Translations under genes and position numbers: made by a program
Part shown: one piece after another, positions 9,711 through 18,643 of the stretch
Numbering within the stretch: the first letter of the stretch is position 1
Layout of the letters: each line of letters opens with the position of its first letter
Notes under the pieces: model-generated
What the model saw: the letters and a program-made list of their open reading frames with translations, nothing else
Database searches by the model: none
Told to the model about the DNA's origin: nothing
From: Marinobacter sp. BGYM27
GTDB lineage: Bacteria > Pseudomonadota > Gammaproteobacteria > Pseudomonadales > Oleiphilaceae
Direction of reading: 5' to 3'
Assembly (NCBI GenBank): GCA_025153445.1
Contig: JANZNS010000002.1
Coordinates: 542,421 to 606,420 of the forward strand
Length of the DNA: 64,000 nucleotides

Positions 9711-10456
9711 GCGGCTGGCTCGTTGTCGCAGGCCTCGGCCCCGGTGCGGATGGAATGATCACTCCGGAAGTCTCCGAAGTGCTGGCCCAGGCAACTGATA
9801 TCGTCGGCTATATTCCGTACGTCAAACGGGTGCCGGAGCGCGAGGGTCTGGTATTGCACGCGACGGACAACCGCCAGGAACTGGATCGGGCCACTCATGC
9901 CCTGGAAATGGCTGCCGCGGGCAGAAATGTCGTGGTGGTGTCGTCTGGAGACCCCGGTGTGTTTGCGATGGCATCGGCGCTATTCGAAGCGCTTGAAGCC
10001 GGGCTGGAACAATGGCGAGAAGTTGATATTCGGGTGCTTCCGGGTGTCTCGGCAATGCTGGCGGCGAGTGCGGCAGCGGGTGCGCCATTGGGCCATGATT
10101 TCTGTTGTATCAATCTGTCAGACAACCTCAAACCCTGGTCGTTGATTGAACGCCGTTTGCAGCTTGCGGCTGAAGCGGACTTTGCGATGGCATTCTATAA
10201 CCCGCGTTCCAAGTCGCGTCCGGAAGGCTTCGCCAAAGCACTGAGTATTCTGCATGAAGCCTGCGGCCCGGATCGCATTATTATCTTTGCTCGTGCCGTT
10301 TCAACCGACGAGCAGCAGGTGAGAGTGACGACTCTGGCGGAGGCCGAGCCTGAAATGGCCGATATGCGCACGCTGGTGATTGTCGGGTCGAGTCTGACGA
10401 AAGTAATTGATCGTCCGGCTGGGCCGCTGGTTTATACGCCGCGCTCGGTCGTCTGA
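9707..10456 (+). CDS. cobJ: Precorrin-3B C17-methyltransferase CobJ
   Basis: The 249-residue tetrapyrrole methylase starts at GTG in a GTGA overlap with cobI. It opens with VVAGLGPGADGMIT and includes VVVSSGDPGVFAMAS, VLPGVSAMLAA and FAMAFYNPRSKSRP, the last being typical of CobJ/CbiH. It methylates C-17 of precorrin-3B and drives ring contraction to precorrin-4. The last 25 bases overlap the 3' end of cobK on the opposite strand. Confidence 0.93.
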   Translation: MSGWLVVAGLGPGADGMITPEVSEVLAQATDIVGYIPYVKRVPEREGLVLHATDNRQELDRATHALEMAAAGRNVVVVSSGDPGVFAMASALFEALEAGLEQWREVDIRVLPGVSAMLAASAAAGAPLGHDFCCINLSDNLKPWSLIERRLQLAAEADFAMAFYNPRSKSRPEGFAKALSILHEACGPDRIIIFARAVSTDEQQVRVTTLAEAEPEMADMRTLVIVGSSLTKVIDRPAGPLVYTPRSVV

Positions 10457-11181
10457 TCCAGCCAGTCCAGCACGGCATCGACACAATGAACCTCCTGTCG
10501 CTGCGGTGAAGGCGGGCGATTGATCATGATCACAAACAGCCCAAGCTGGCGGGCGGCCACCAGCTTGGCAGCGGCACCGGTGCCGCCAGCGTTCTTGCAG
10601 ACCACGACATCAATCGCGTGTTCTCGCAACAGGGCAAGATCGCCATCAAGGGTAAATGGCCCCCGATCGACCACAACGCTATGCTCGGGCAATGGCGGAG
10701 GCGAATACGGTGCATCAACGAGTCGTAACAGGTAGTGATGCTGGGGTTGGACGGAGAATGCTGGCAGGTGCATGCGGCCAATGGCGAGCATCACCCGTTG
10801 ACTATCGCCCGATAGCGCGTCAACGGCGGCGTCGATGTCCGGCACGATGTGCCAATGATCGCCGGGCTGAGATTCCCAGGCGGGCCGGGTCAGCGCAATT
10901 AAAGGCACGCCTGTCGCTTGACTGGCCTCGACAGCGTGTTGGCTCATCTGTCCGGCAAATGGATGCGTCGCGTCGATCAGATGGGTAATGCGATGAGTCT
11001 GCAGATAGGTGATCAGCCCTTCAACGCCACCGAAACCGCCAACACGCACCGGCAAGGGTTGGGGTTTAAGGGTCGCGACCCGTCCCGCATAGCTGAAAGT
11101 GGCGGAAATATTGCGTTCTGCCAGAGCCTGCGCCAACGCGCTGGCTTCGGTTGTTCCACCCAGAATCAGGATATTTATCAT
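10432..11181 (-). CDS. cobK: Precorrin-6A reductase CobK
   Basis: The 249-residue protein begins INILILGGTTEASALA, the dinucleotide-binding start of CobK/CbiJ, and contains DATHPFAGQMSQHA and a C-terminal VCKNAGGTGAAAK segment. It uses NADPH to reduce precorrin-6A to dihydro-precorrin-6. It is the only cob gene here on the minus strand. Its 3' end overlaps cobJ by 25 bases, and its start codon interlocks with that of cobL in the shared tetranucleotide CATG at 11179-11182. A longer frame exists upstream but would read through cobL, so the ATG at 11181 is preferred. Confidence 0.92.
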   Translation of the reverse strand: MINILILGGTTEASALAQALAERNISATFSYAGRVATLKPQPLPVRVGGFGGVEGLITYLQTHRITHLIDATHPFAGQMSQHAVEASQATGVPLIALTRPAWESQPGDHWHIVPDIDAAVDALSGDSQRVMLAIGRMHLPAFSVQPQHHYLLRLVDAPYSPPPLPEHSVVVDRGPFTLDGDLALLREHAIDVVVCKNAGGTGAAAKLVAARQLGLFVIMINRPPSPQRQEVHCVDAVLDWLDQTTERGV

Positions 11182-12388
11182 GGCTGACGTTAATAACGCT
11201 CCGTGGCTCACATTCGTTGGCTGGGGGGAGAGTGGCACATCCGGTTTAACGGCGGCAAGCCAAACTGCGCTCGAGCAGGCTTCAACCGTGTTCGGTGCCC
11301 GTCGCCACCTCGATCTGTTGCCGGATATCAATGCAGACGTGATCGAATGGCCGGTGCCGTTCAGCGATGGTATTCCGTTGCTGTTAGCGAAGCGTGGTCA
11401 ACGTGTCGTGATGCTGGTGTCCGGCGACCCGTTCTGGTTTGGTGCGGGCACATCGGTATCAAAACACCTGCAACCCAACGAATGGACGGCGATACCATCA
11501 CAGTCAACATTCAGCCTTGCTGCGTCAGCGCTGGGATGGCCGTTGGAGCGGGCCACCTGTCTAGGGTTGCATGCTGCACCGTTAAACCGTATTCGACCGT
11601 ATCTACAGCCGTGTCAAAAGCTGATCGTACTGCTCCGTGACGGAGCCGCTGTGAGGGAATTGGCGGGATTGATCGCGGGCCTGGGCTTCGCGGAATCGAC
11701 GCTGCACCTGCTGGAAGCCCTGGGCGGCGAACGCCAGAGGATTCGGGTATTCAGTGCCGGCGAGCAACCGCCCGACGACATCAACCACCCGGTAGCTGTG
11801 GCGATTGATGTTGCCGGCAGCGGACCCGCGATGCCCCGGACCCCAGGTCTGCCGGATTCCTTCTTCGAACACGACGGCCAGATCACCAAGCAGACGGTGC
11901 GCGCATTGACCCTGTCAGCGCTGTCACCGATGCCTGGCGAGTTGCTCTGGGATATCGGCACAGGTTCGGGTTCGATTGCCATTGAATGGCTGCTGGCGCA
12001 TCCGCAGAATCGGGCAATCTCGTTTGAAGCCTCGACTGATCGCGCCGCGACCGCCAGACGCAATGCACTTAACCTCGGCGTAGACTGGCTGGATATTGTT
12101 GAGGGGCGTGCGCCGGATGTGCTCGGCGATCAACCTTTGCCGGATGCTGTTTTCATAGGCGGAGGTCTGACTGAGCCCTTATTGGAAACGCTCTGGCAGC
12201 GACTACCTGAAGGTACCCGACTGGTGGCTAACGCAGTGACGCTGGAATCTGAAGCACTGTTGGTCCAGTGGCAGGGCAATAAAGGCGGAGAATTGCAGCG
12301 AGTCGCCTTGTCGTCTGCCGGGGCCATCGGTAGTCGCCGGGGATGGAAATCCCATTATCCCATCGTGCAATGGCGGGTAACGCTGTGA
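11180..12388 (+). CDS. cobL: Precorrin-6Y C5,15-methyltransferase (decarboxylating) CobL
   Basis: This 402-residue fusion combines an N-terminal CbiE-type methylase (LTFVGWGESGTSGLT; MLVSGDPFWFGAG) with a C-terminal CbiT-type Rossmann methyltransferase (LLWDIGTGSGSIAIEW). It methylates C-5 and C-15 and removes the acetate carboxyl from C-12, giving precorrin-8X for CobH. The ATG at 11180 has AGGA upstream and sits directly before the conserved N-terminus; upstream starts would extend into cobK. The stop overlaps the probable GTG start of cobE. Confidence 0.94.
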   Translation: MADVNNAPWLTFVGWGESGTSGLTAASQTALEQASTVFGARRHLDLLPDINADVIEWPVPFSDGIPLLLAKRGQRVVMLVSGDPFWFGAGTSVSKHLQPNEWTAIPSQSTFSLAASALGWPLERATCLGLHAAPLNRIRPYLQPCQKLIVLLRDGAAVRELAGLIAGLGFAESTLHLLEALGGERQRIRVFSAGEQPPDDINHPVAVAIDVAGSGPAMPRTPGLPDSFFEHDGQITKQTVRALTLSALSPMPGELLWDIGTGSGSIAIEWLLAHPQNRAISFEASTDRAATARRNALNLGVDWLDIVEGRAPDVLGDQPLPDAVFIGGGLTEPLLETLWQRLPEGTRLVANAVTLESEALLVQWQGNKGGELQRVALSSAGAIGSRRGWKSHYPIVQWRVTL

Positions 12389-12768
12389 TTGTAGCCGGAT
12401 TCGGATATCGAGCAGCAGCCGAAGCAGAATCGCTCCGGGATGCGCTGGAAGCCGCTTGTGCGCAGACTGCCTCCGGCGTGCAGCCTGCAGCGATTAATGC
12501 ATTGGCTGCACCTGCGGACAAAATTCCACTGGTAAGCAAGCTTGGGCAGGCGCTAGGGGTGCCGGTGATCCCAGTTGACGCGCGTCAGCTTACGGCCATG
12601 CCCACGCAAACCCTGTCGGAAAAAAGCATTCAGAATCGGGGCACAGGAAGCGTGGCTGAAGCCTCCGCTTTGGCGGGTGCTGGCAACAATGCATCGTTAC
12701 TTTGCCTGCGCACTGTTTCGCAGGATCGAATGGCCACCTGTGCGTTGGCCAAAGGAACACACTCATGA
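12385..12768 (+). CDS. cobE: CobE / CbiG C-terminal domain protein
   Basis: The 127-residue product resembles CobE, which corresponds to the C-terminal domain of CbiG. It starts [21 protein letters not shown] and contains the middle [16 protein letters not shown] segment and the C-terminal [15 protein letters not shown] stretch. CobE is needed for aerobic cobalamin synthesis in Pseudomonas-type organisms but its reaction is not well settled. GTG at 12385 gives the same GTGA overlap seen for cobO and cobJ; ATG at 12370 would add five residues. The end overlaps cobM by four bases. Confidence 0.83.
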   Translation: MIVAGFGYRAAAEAESLRDALEAACAQTASGVQPAAINALAAPADKIPLVSKLGQALGVPVIPVDARQLTAMPTQTLSEKSIQNRGTGSVAEASALAGAGNNASLLCLRTVSQDRMATCALAKGTHS

Positions 12769-13571
12769 CTGTACACTTCGTTGGCGCAGGGCCGGGAGCG
12801 CCTGATTTACTGACCCTGCGGGGTAGGGATCTGATTGCCGCCAGCCCGGTTTGCTTGTACGCCGGTTCGCTGATACCGACTGAAATTCTCGCGCATTGTC
12901 CTGCTGAAGCGCGAATCGTGAATACTGCGCCCATGTCGCTGGATCACATTATCAGCGAGATTCAGTCGGCTCATGCTCAGGGGCTTGATATTGTCCGTCT
13001 CCATTCCGGAGATCTGTCGGTCTGGTCTGCGATGGGGGAGCAGTTGCGTCGGCTCCGTGCGCTGGCTATTCCCTACACCGTAACGCCTGGAGTGCCGGCA
13101 TTTGCTGCCGCCGCGGCGACGCTTGGAAACGAACTGACATTGCCTGAAGTTGCGCAATCACTGGTACTGACCCGCACCCCTGGGCGGGCGAGCGCGATGC
13201 CAGAGGGCGAAACCCTCTCCAACTTCGCTGCTACAGGCGCTACCCTGGCGATCCACCTGTCGATCCACAATCTGGCCCAGGTGGTTACGGATCTTTCGCC
13301 GGCCTATGGAACAGAATGTTCGGTAGCGGTTGTCTGGCGTGCAAGTTGGCCCGATGAAAAGGTCATAAGAGGAACATTGGCGACGATCGAGACGCTGATC
13401 GACGAGAGCATTAACCGGACTGCATTGATTCTGGTCGGGCCCGCACTGGCAACCGACACCTTTACTGAAAGCAGTTTGTACGCGGTTGGTTATGATCGCC
13501 GCTTTCGGCCGCAATCAGCTGACTCGCCGTTTGCTGAAAGCGGATCGGACCACAGCGGGGATGGGCAATGA
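12765..13571 (+). CDS. cobM: Precorrin-4 C11-methyltransferase CobM
   Basis: The 268-residue tetrapyrrole methylase begins [19 protein letters not shown] and has [25 protein letters not shown] and [15 protein letters not shown], all typical of CobM/CbiF. It methylates C-11 of precorrin-4 to precorrin-5. ATG at 12765 overlaps the cobE TGA. The frame is open upstream, but the conserved start fixes this position. The C-terminal 20 or so residues are Ser/Asp/Gly-rich and probably disordered. Confidence 0.94.
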   Translation: MTVHFVGAGPGAPDLLTLRGRDLIAASPVCLYAGSLIPTEILAHCPAEARIVNTAPMSLDHIISEIQSAHAQGLDIVRLHSGDLSVWSAMGEQLRRLRALAIPYTVTPGVPAFAAAAATLGNELTLPEVAQSLVLTRTPGRASAMPEGETLSNFAATGATLAIHLSIHNLAQVVTDLSPAYGTECSVAVVWRASWPDEKVIRGTLATIETLIDESINRTALILVGPALATDTFTESSLYAVGYDRRFRPQSADSPFAESGSDHSGDGQ

Positions 13572-14338
13572 TTCAGTTGTCGCTTATCGGTATCGGCACC
13601 GGGAACCCGGATCATGTGACACTGGCTGCCGTAAACGCCATGAACCGAGCCGATCTTATCCTCATCCCCCGCAAGGGCGAGAAGAAATCCGACCTCGTGG
13701 ATCTGCGCCGTTTGCTGTGCCGAAAGCTCCTGAAAGACGCCAGTCCTGCCCGAATTGTCGAGTTTGATTTGCCTTCCCGGGCGGACTCGCCGGATTACCT
13801 CGCCGATGTCGACGACTGGCATTCGGCCATATCCAATGTGTGGGGCGATCTGATCGAGCAACATCTGCCAAAAGGCGGCAAGGCGGCGCTCATGATCTGG
13901 GGCGATCCATCACTTTACGATAGCAGCCTGCGTATCGCTGAAAAGCTTGAACATGCCGGCATGCCAGTTGAGATTACAGTGGTTCCGGGAATCACCAGTT
14001 TGCAGGTATTAACAGCCGAACATCGGATTCCACTCAATGCGCTGGCGGAGCCCGTCATTATCACAACGGGCCGCAAGCTGCGCGAAGCAGGGTGGCCGGC
14101 TGATGCGGGCACGGTTGCCGTAATGCTGGACAGTGGCGGGGCGTTCCAGTCCCTCGCCCCGGACGACATCCAGATCTGGTGGGGGGCTTATCTGGGAATG
14201 GAGAAACAATGCCTGATGTCCGGCCGTTTAACGGACATCAGCGATCAGATCGTCGCCCGCAGGGCAGAACTGCGCGCTGAACATGGTTGGATAATGGATA
14301 TCTACCTGCTCAGGCGTAGTCCACAAGCGAATCGGTAA
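13568..14338 (+). CDS. cobF: Precorrin-6A synthase (deacetylating) CobF
   Basis: The 256-residue protein starts [16 protein letters not shown] and contains [20 protein letters not shown] and [12 protein letters not shown], characteristic of CobF. This enzyme is found only in the aerobic route, where it methylates C-1 and expels acetate from precorrin-5. It is the last gene of the operon and starts within the cobM stop. Its last 29 bases overlap the 3' end of the convergent hydrolase gene, so no dedicated terminator lies between them. Confidence 0.94.
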   Translation: MIQLSLIGIGTGNPDHVTLAAVNAMNRADLILIPRKGEKKSDLVDLRRLLCRKLLKDASPARIVEFDLPSRADSPDYLADVDDWHSAISNVWGDLIEQHLPKGGKAALMIWGDPSLYDSSLRIAEKLEHAGMPVEITVVPGITSLQVLTAEHRIPLNALAEPVIITTGRKLREAGWPADAGTVAVMLDSGGAFQSLAPDDIQIWWGAYLGMEKQCLMSGRLTDISDQIVARRAELRAEHGWIMDIYLLRRSPQANR

Positions 14339-15080
14339 ATCTGATAATTTCCGCAGCCAGCGCCTCGGGAGCCGCTGCCTGGGGAAAATGACCGGTATCG
14401 AGACTGACCACCTTGGCTCCCGGCACCAGTTCCTGCATTTTCCTCTGGGCGCTAAGTACAACAGACCGGTCTTTCAATGCCTCAACGTACAGGCGCGGTA
14501 TGGACCCAAACCCTTCCTCCGTCCAGCGCGCTACGATGGCTCGCCCGCCTTCCGGTTGCGGTGTTAGCTTCGCGGCCGCCGCTTCCGCTTCATCTTCTGG
14601 CAAGTCGTGAAGAAAGAGCTCTTTTGCTGCCTGCGCGGGCACATGAGATAACAGGTGGTCGTCAGACCATTCCAGGTGCGGTCCAATACCGATCACAGAC
14701 GGATCGGCTGCCTTAAGGGCGGCTGTTAATTGGGCGAACCCCATGCCTGACGGCAGCATCATCGCGGTGACAAATACGATGCCGGCCACTCGCTCGGGTA
14801 CGGCTTCAGCCACCTGTGTCGCGGTTACACCGCCGCCGGAGTGACCAACCAGCACAACCTTCCCCTGAACCGATTCAATTTCTTGTATCACGTACTCAAC
14901 ATAGCCTTTCAGGCATATTTCACCGGGCGCACCCTCTGTAACACCGTTGCCGGGAAGGTCGATCGCAATGGACGGTATTGCGGACGCCGCCAGTAAAGGT
15001 TGAAGTTTGTGCCATCCCCAACTACCGGCCCAGGCGCCGTGAATAAGGATCAACGTTGGTTTTTGATCAAGGTCAGGCAT
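14310..15080 (-). CDS. Alpha/beta hydrolase
   Basis: This 256-residue alpha/beta-hydrolase has an oxyanion segment LILIHGAWAGSWGWHKL near the N-terminus, the nucleophile elbow VGHSGGG with Ser81, and a C-terminal catalytic histidine in SLDTGHFPQ. The pattern resembles the methylesterase/salicylate-binding type of small esterases. The substrate is not predictable. ATG at 15080 has GGAGG upstream, and the first 8 bases overlap the end of the oxygenase gene, so the two form an operon read toward cobF. Confidence 0.8.
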   Translation of the reverse strand: MPDLDQKPTLILIHGAWAGSWGWHKLQPLLAASAIPSIAIDLPGNGVTEGAPGEICLKGYVEYVIQEIESVQGKVVLVGHSGGGVTATQVAEAVPERVAGIVFVTAMMLPSGMGFAQLTAALKAADPSVIGIGPHLEWSDDHLLSHVPAQAAKELFLHDLPEDEAEAAAAKLTPQPEGGRAIVARWTEEGFGSIPRLYVEALKDRSVVLSAQRKMQELVPGAKVVSLDTGHFPQAAAPEALAAEIIRFTDSLVDYA

Positions 15081-16047
15081 AAGTCCTCCGGTACATCTCA
15101 CGAATATGAGCTTCAACCGTGGTTGGCGGGTATTTGGGTGACTCACCCTCTTCAAGGCAGCAGGGAAGGCAACGCACCTCATGGGAAGGGGCACCGGTAA
15201 AAAAGAAGGGTACGGAGTAGCGTTCTTTACCGGAAATATTGACCACCCTGTGGACGGTGGAGTGATAGCGATCGTTGGTCCAGCGGGCAATCATGTCGCC
15301 GAGATTCACCACAAACGTGCCGGGTATCGGATTTACGTCAAGCCAGCGCTCCGCAGAACGGTCCCAAACCTGTAACCCAGGATTATCATCAAGCAGCAAT
15401 ATGGTGATCCCGCCGAAATCAGTATGGGCACCGCAGCCTTTCTCGCCGGGTGCAGGTTTCCTGGGCTGAGGTGGGTAGTGCAGCAATCGCAATGTGGCCT
15501 GAGCCTCATGGCAAAAGTCAGCGAAATAGTCTTCTTTTAGCCCCAGAGACAGGGCAAGCGCATTCATGATCCGGGTGCTGAGCGCGGTCATCAGCTGGTA
15601 ATAGCGCGTCATGACTTCTCGAAATTCAGGCTGCCCTTCAGGCCATTGGTTCATACCCTGGTTGAAGTGCCCCTGTGACAATCTCGGGTCACCTTCAGCG
15701 ATATCCTCCCCTATATAAAAGCCTTCCTTCAGGTCCGGTGGCGAACCTGGCTCCAGCGTTTGGCCACGAAGGCTTTCATAGCCCCGGTTTGCCGGCGAGT
15801 GCGCTTTGTCTACCTTCATCTTGTCTGTCTCAGGCAACGAAAAGAACCGCCTGGAAGCGGCGAATACCTCGCCGATCAACTCATCAGATATTCCGTGATC
15901 GCTGATATAGAAAAAGCCGGTGTTCAGGCAAGTATCCCGAAGAGAGTCAGCAAGCAATTGACGGCTATCTGCGTCTGATGTTTGCAGGGGCATCATGCTG
16001 ATAATGGGGAGTTTATCTTCCAGCGGGCTTTGAAAAGCGGACGTCAT
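15073..16047 (-). CDS. 2-oxoglutarate/Fe(II)-dependent oxygenase of the isopenicillin-N-synthase type
   Basis: The 324-residue protein has both parts of this superfamily: an N-terminal DIOX_N region (GFFYISDHGI, RRFFSLP) and a C-terminal jelly-roll. Iron ligands are His208 and Asp210 in AHTDFGG plus His266 in STVHRV; Arg276 and Ser278 (RYS) would hold 2-oxoglutarate. It should hydroxylate or oxidise a small molecule with O2. Its neighbours (hydrolase, EamA exporter, ABC importer, deaminase) suggest a catabolic or modification pathway for a nitrogen-containing compound, but the substrate is unknown. It is divergent from the EamA gene across a 539-base gap. Confidence 0.85.
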   Translation of the reverse strand: MTSAFQSPLEDKLPIISMMPLQTSDADSRQLLADSLRDTCLNTGFFYISDHGISDELIGEVFAASRRFFSLPETDKMKVDKAHSPANRGYESLRGQTLEPGSPPDLKEGFYIGEDIAEGDPRLSQGHFNQGMNQWPEGQPEFREVMTRYYQLMTALSTRIMNALALSLGLKEDYFADFCHEAQATLRLLHYPPQPRKPAPGEKGCGAHTDFGGITILLLDDNPGLQVWDRSAERWLDVNPIPGTFVVNLGDMIARWTNDRYHSTVHRVVNISGKERYSVPFFFTGAPSHEVRCLPCCLEEGESPKYPPTTVEAHIREMYRRTYA

Positions 16048-16586
16048 CGTGGGTTTGCCTATGAGTGGAGTGAATAGAGTTCGAAAGCCTTGTGGGCTGT
16101 TGGAGACCTATTCAGAAAACGTGCCACCAGGAACATGGGTTTCGGCGACTTTTTAAGGCCTTCAGATGCTTGATCGCGAATACCTCCACCAGTTGCAGGG
16201 CAGTATTGGTGCGGCTGCCTTTTTGTTTGATCGATATTGGTGCGGTTAGGTGCGCCTAACGGATCAAAATCGTCGCTTTTCACGCTTCTTTTCTGGCACT
16301 GCGATTGCTTAGTAATGAAATGTTGAATGAGTGGTCAGGTAATGCGGTGTTCAATTGGCGCCGAGAATACCGCATGACTGGCTGCATGCCGAGAGAGTCT
16401 GGCCAATGAGACAGCTTTTCTCCCGTTTAACGTCTATTTCGAATCCTGATGGCGAGTTCCGGAAACAGAAAGACGCGAGAACCTTGAAAGTTTACGAAGG
16501 GCTACACAAGACTGGCCCGGTATGTGCTCCGACAGTATGAACAGCACTGGCTGAGATCCATTTATGAGTGGTAGTGGACATTGACT
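16048..16586. promoter_or_regulatory. Divergent intergenic region with direct repeats and a palindrome
   Basis: This 539-base gap lies between the divergent oxygenase and EamA genes, and I see no convincing gene in it. It has two 11-base direct repeats, TATTGGTGCGG at 16204-16214 and 16235-16245, 31 bases apart centre to centre (about three helical turns). A perfect inverted repeat, GTTAGG-TGCG-CCTAAC, lies at 16245-16260. Such spacing suits a dimeric regulator, but no regulator gene is adjacent. The role is inferred. Confidence 0.4.
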
Positions 16587-17555
16587 ATGCCTGAATCTTC
16601 CCGGGTTTCTGAAAGCCGCACCGGCGGCCACCCGCAATATGCCTGGGGGCTTGGGTATTCACTGCTGGCTTTTACAGCACTGGGTTGGGGGTTCAATTTC
16701 CCGATTTTAAAGCTGGGGCTAGAGCACAGTCCGCCTTTGATCTACACCATGCTCCGTATCGCACTCGGTACGTTCACCATGTTTTTACTGGCGGCGGCTA
16801 TGGGCAATCTCAGACTGCCGCATCGCAAGGATATCCCGGTTGTGCTTTCTGTTGGCCTACTGCAAAACCTCGGCTTCATCACCCTGGTGACGGTGGCGCT
16901 TCAGTATCTACCGGCGGGAAGGGCGGTGATTTTGGCTTACACCTCGCCCATTTGGGTTGTGCCTGCCGCCGCATTGTTTCTGGGGGAACGCTTCACCTTG
17001 CCGAAAGCTATCGGTGTCGGGCTCGGCATGTCTGGTCTTGTATCCATCATGAATCCGCTATCCGTCGCCTGGGATGAGAGCGGCCTGGCGATCGGCGCAG
17101 GCTTGATTTTGCTGGCCACATTTATCTGGACGGCGGGTCTTGTCCACGTCAGGCGCCATCACTGGCACGGTGATGTGTGGTCATTGATTCCCTGGCAAAT
17201 CGGCTGTTCGCTCATGGCGCTTCTTCCGATTGCGTTACTTTCCGAGGATTTCTCAGCGGTCCAATGGGATACCTCGTTTGTGCTCAATATCACCTTCAGC
17301 GGGGCAATAGCGTCCGGGCTTTGCGTTGCTGCACAAGTAGGTGCGATGCGCTCATTACCGGCGGTCAGCATGTCGCTCAGTTCGGCTGCGGTGCCGACGG
17401 TCGGCATGTTGGCGTCATTCTGGGTTTTGGGTGAGCGACCGCTCATGAACGACATTATCGGCTTTGTACTGATTGCGCTGGGCATCGCAGTGGTAGGTCT
17501 GGCAGACAGGCGCCAGGCACGAATGGCGCGCGCGAACGCTCTGATAGCACTTTAA
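16587..17555 (+). CDS. EamA-family drug/metabolite transporter
   Basis: The 322-residue protein is strongly hydrophobic, with about ten predicted membrane helices arranged as two EamA repeats (first repeat ending near AALFLGERFTLPKAIGVGLG, second near FWVLGERPLMNDIIGF). EamA proteins export or import amino acids, nucleobases and other metabolites across the inner membrane. A TTG two codons earlier is possible; ATG at 16587 is preferred. It is the first gene of a same-strand run leading to the ABC transporter, so it may move a substrate or product of the same pathway. Confidence 0.85.
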   Translation: MPESSRVSESRTGGHPQYAWGLGYSLLAFTALGWGFNFPILKLGLEHSPPLIYTMLRIALGTFTMFLLAAAMGNLRLPHRKDIPVVLSVGLLQNLGFITLVTVALQYLPAGRAVILAYTSPIWVVPAAALFLGERFTLPKAIGVGLGMSGLVSIMNPLSVAWDESGLAIGAGLILLATFIWTAGLVHVRRHHWHGDVWSLIPWQIGCSLMALLPIALLSEDFSAVQWDTSFVLNITFSGAIASGLCVAAQVGAMRSLPAVSMSLSSAAVPTVGMLASFWVLGERPLMNDIIGFVLIALGIAVVGLADRRQARMARANALIAL

Positions 17556-17646
17556 GTTATGCATTTTAGCTTTTGATTTAAAAGTGAAAATTGCGCTGAC
17601 ATGCGCTTAAAACCAGCAATACTCACGATGACATTGGAGATAACCC

Positions 17647-18636
17647 ATGAGAACACGATTTCCGCGTATGGCAGTGCTTGCGCTATCGCTGTCCATCAGC
17701 AGCATGGCATCTGCTGCAGACAAAGTAGTGTTTCAGCTTGACTGGTTACCGGGAGGCGACAAGGCGCCGGTATATGTCGGGATCCAGCAGGGCTATTTCC
17801 AGGCAGAAGATCTGGACGTCTCTATAGCGAGCGGCCGTGGGTCTACCGACGCCGTTACCAAGATGGCGACAGGACAATCCGATGTAGGCACGGCTGACAT
17901 CGGTGCGCTGATGGCGGCAAAGGCACAGGACGATGTGCCGGTCAGTGCCGTGTACGCGTTTTTTACCCAGGCGCCTCATGCTTTCTTTACGCTGGCGGAT
18001 AGCGATATCGAATCGATAAAAGATGTACCCGGCAAAAAAGTTGCGACATCACCGTTCACGTCGTCCAACGCTTTTCTGCCTCTTGTGTTGGAAGAAAATG
18101 GCATGCCTGCGGATGCCGTGACACTGACAAAGACTGATCCGGGTGCGCTCGGCCCCATGCTGATGACTGGTAATACGGATGCCATTATCGCCTGGGTGAC
18201 CAATACAGCCCTGTTTACTGAACAGGCGAAATCCGCCGGAAAGGAAATCAGAGTATTGCCCTGGTCGGATGCAGGGCTTGAGCTATACAGCTCGTCTTTG
18301 CTGGCAGCAGACAAGTTCATCAAGGAACGGCCGGATGTCGCAAAGCGCTTCGTGAGGGCGTATGCCAAGGCGGTCGCCTTTACGGCCGACAAACCAAAAC
18401 AAGCGGGCGAGGATATTCACACAATGGTGCCAGAGGTTGACCCGATTGTGGCGGCCAATCAGATCACTGACACCATGAAGCTGGTTAAAAACAGCATTTC
18501 GGACACCGATGGCATGGGCGTGTTTACCAAGGCACGGGTAGCCCAGACCTGGACTTATGTGGCCAAGGCGAATGGGCTTGAAACCAGCGCGCTGGACCCG
18601 GAATCGATCATTAACCGTTCACTGATGCCTGAGTGA
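17647..18636 (+). CDS. Periplasmic substrate-binding protein of a NitT/TauT (NMT1/THI5-like) ABC transporter
   Basis: The 329-residue protein has a clear signal peptide ending at MASAA-D around residue 24, followed by VVFQLDWLPGGDKAPVYVGIQQGYF, typical of NMT1/THI5-like and SsuA/TauA binding proteins. Members bind sulfonates, pyrimidine thiamine precursors, nitrate or related solutes. GGAG is well placed before ATG at 17647. It heads a binding protein-ATPase-permease set. A deaminase gene immediately downstream hints at an amino-pyrimidine or purine-like ligand, which is inference only. Confidence 0.88.
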   Translation: MRTRFPRMAVLALSLSISSMASAADKVVFQLDWLPGGDKAPVYVGIQQGYFQAEDLDVSIASGRGSTDAVTKMATGQSDVGTADIGALMAAKAQDDVPVSAVYAFFTQAPHAFFTLADSDIESIKDVPGKKVATSPFTSSNAFLPLVLEENGMPADAVTLTKTDPGALGPMLMTGNTDAIIAWVTNTALFTEQAKSAGKEIRVLPWSDAGLELYSSSLLAADKFIKERPDVAKRFVRAYAKAVAFTADKPKQAGEDIHTMVPEVDPIVAANQITDTMKLVKNSISDTDGMGVFTKARVAQTWTYVAKANGLETSALDPESIINRSLMPE

Positions 18637-18643
18637 GTCCGTT

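Noticed and set aside
16059..16283. Possible 74-codon gene between oxygenase and EamA
   Set aside because: No ribosome site, no recognisable domain, and it covers the phased repeats; more likely regulatory DNA.
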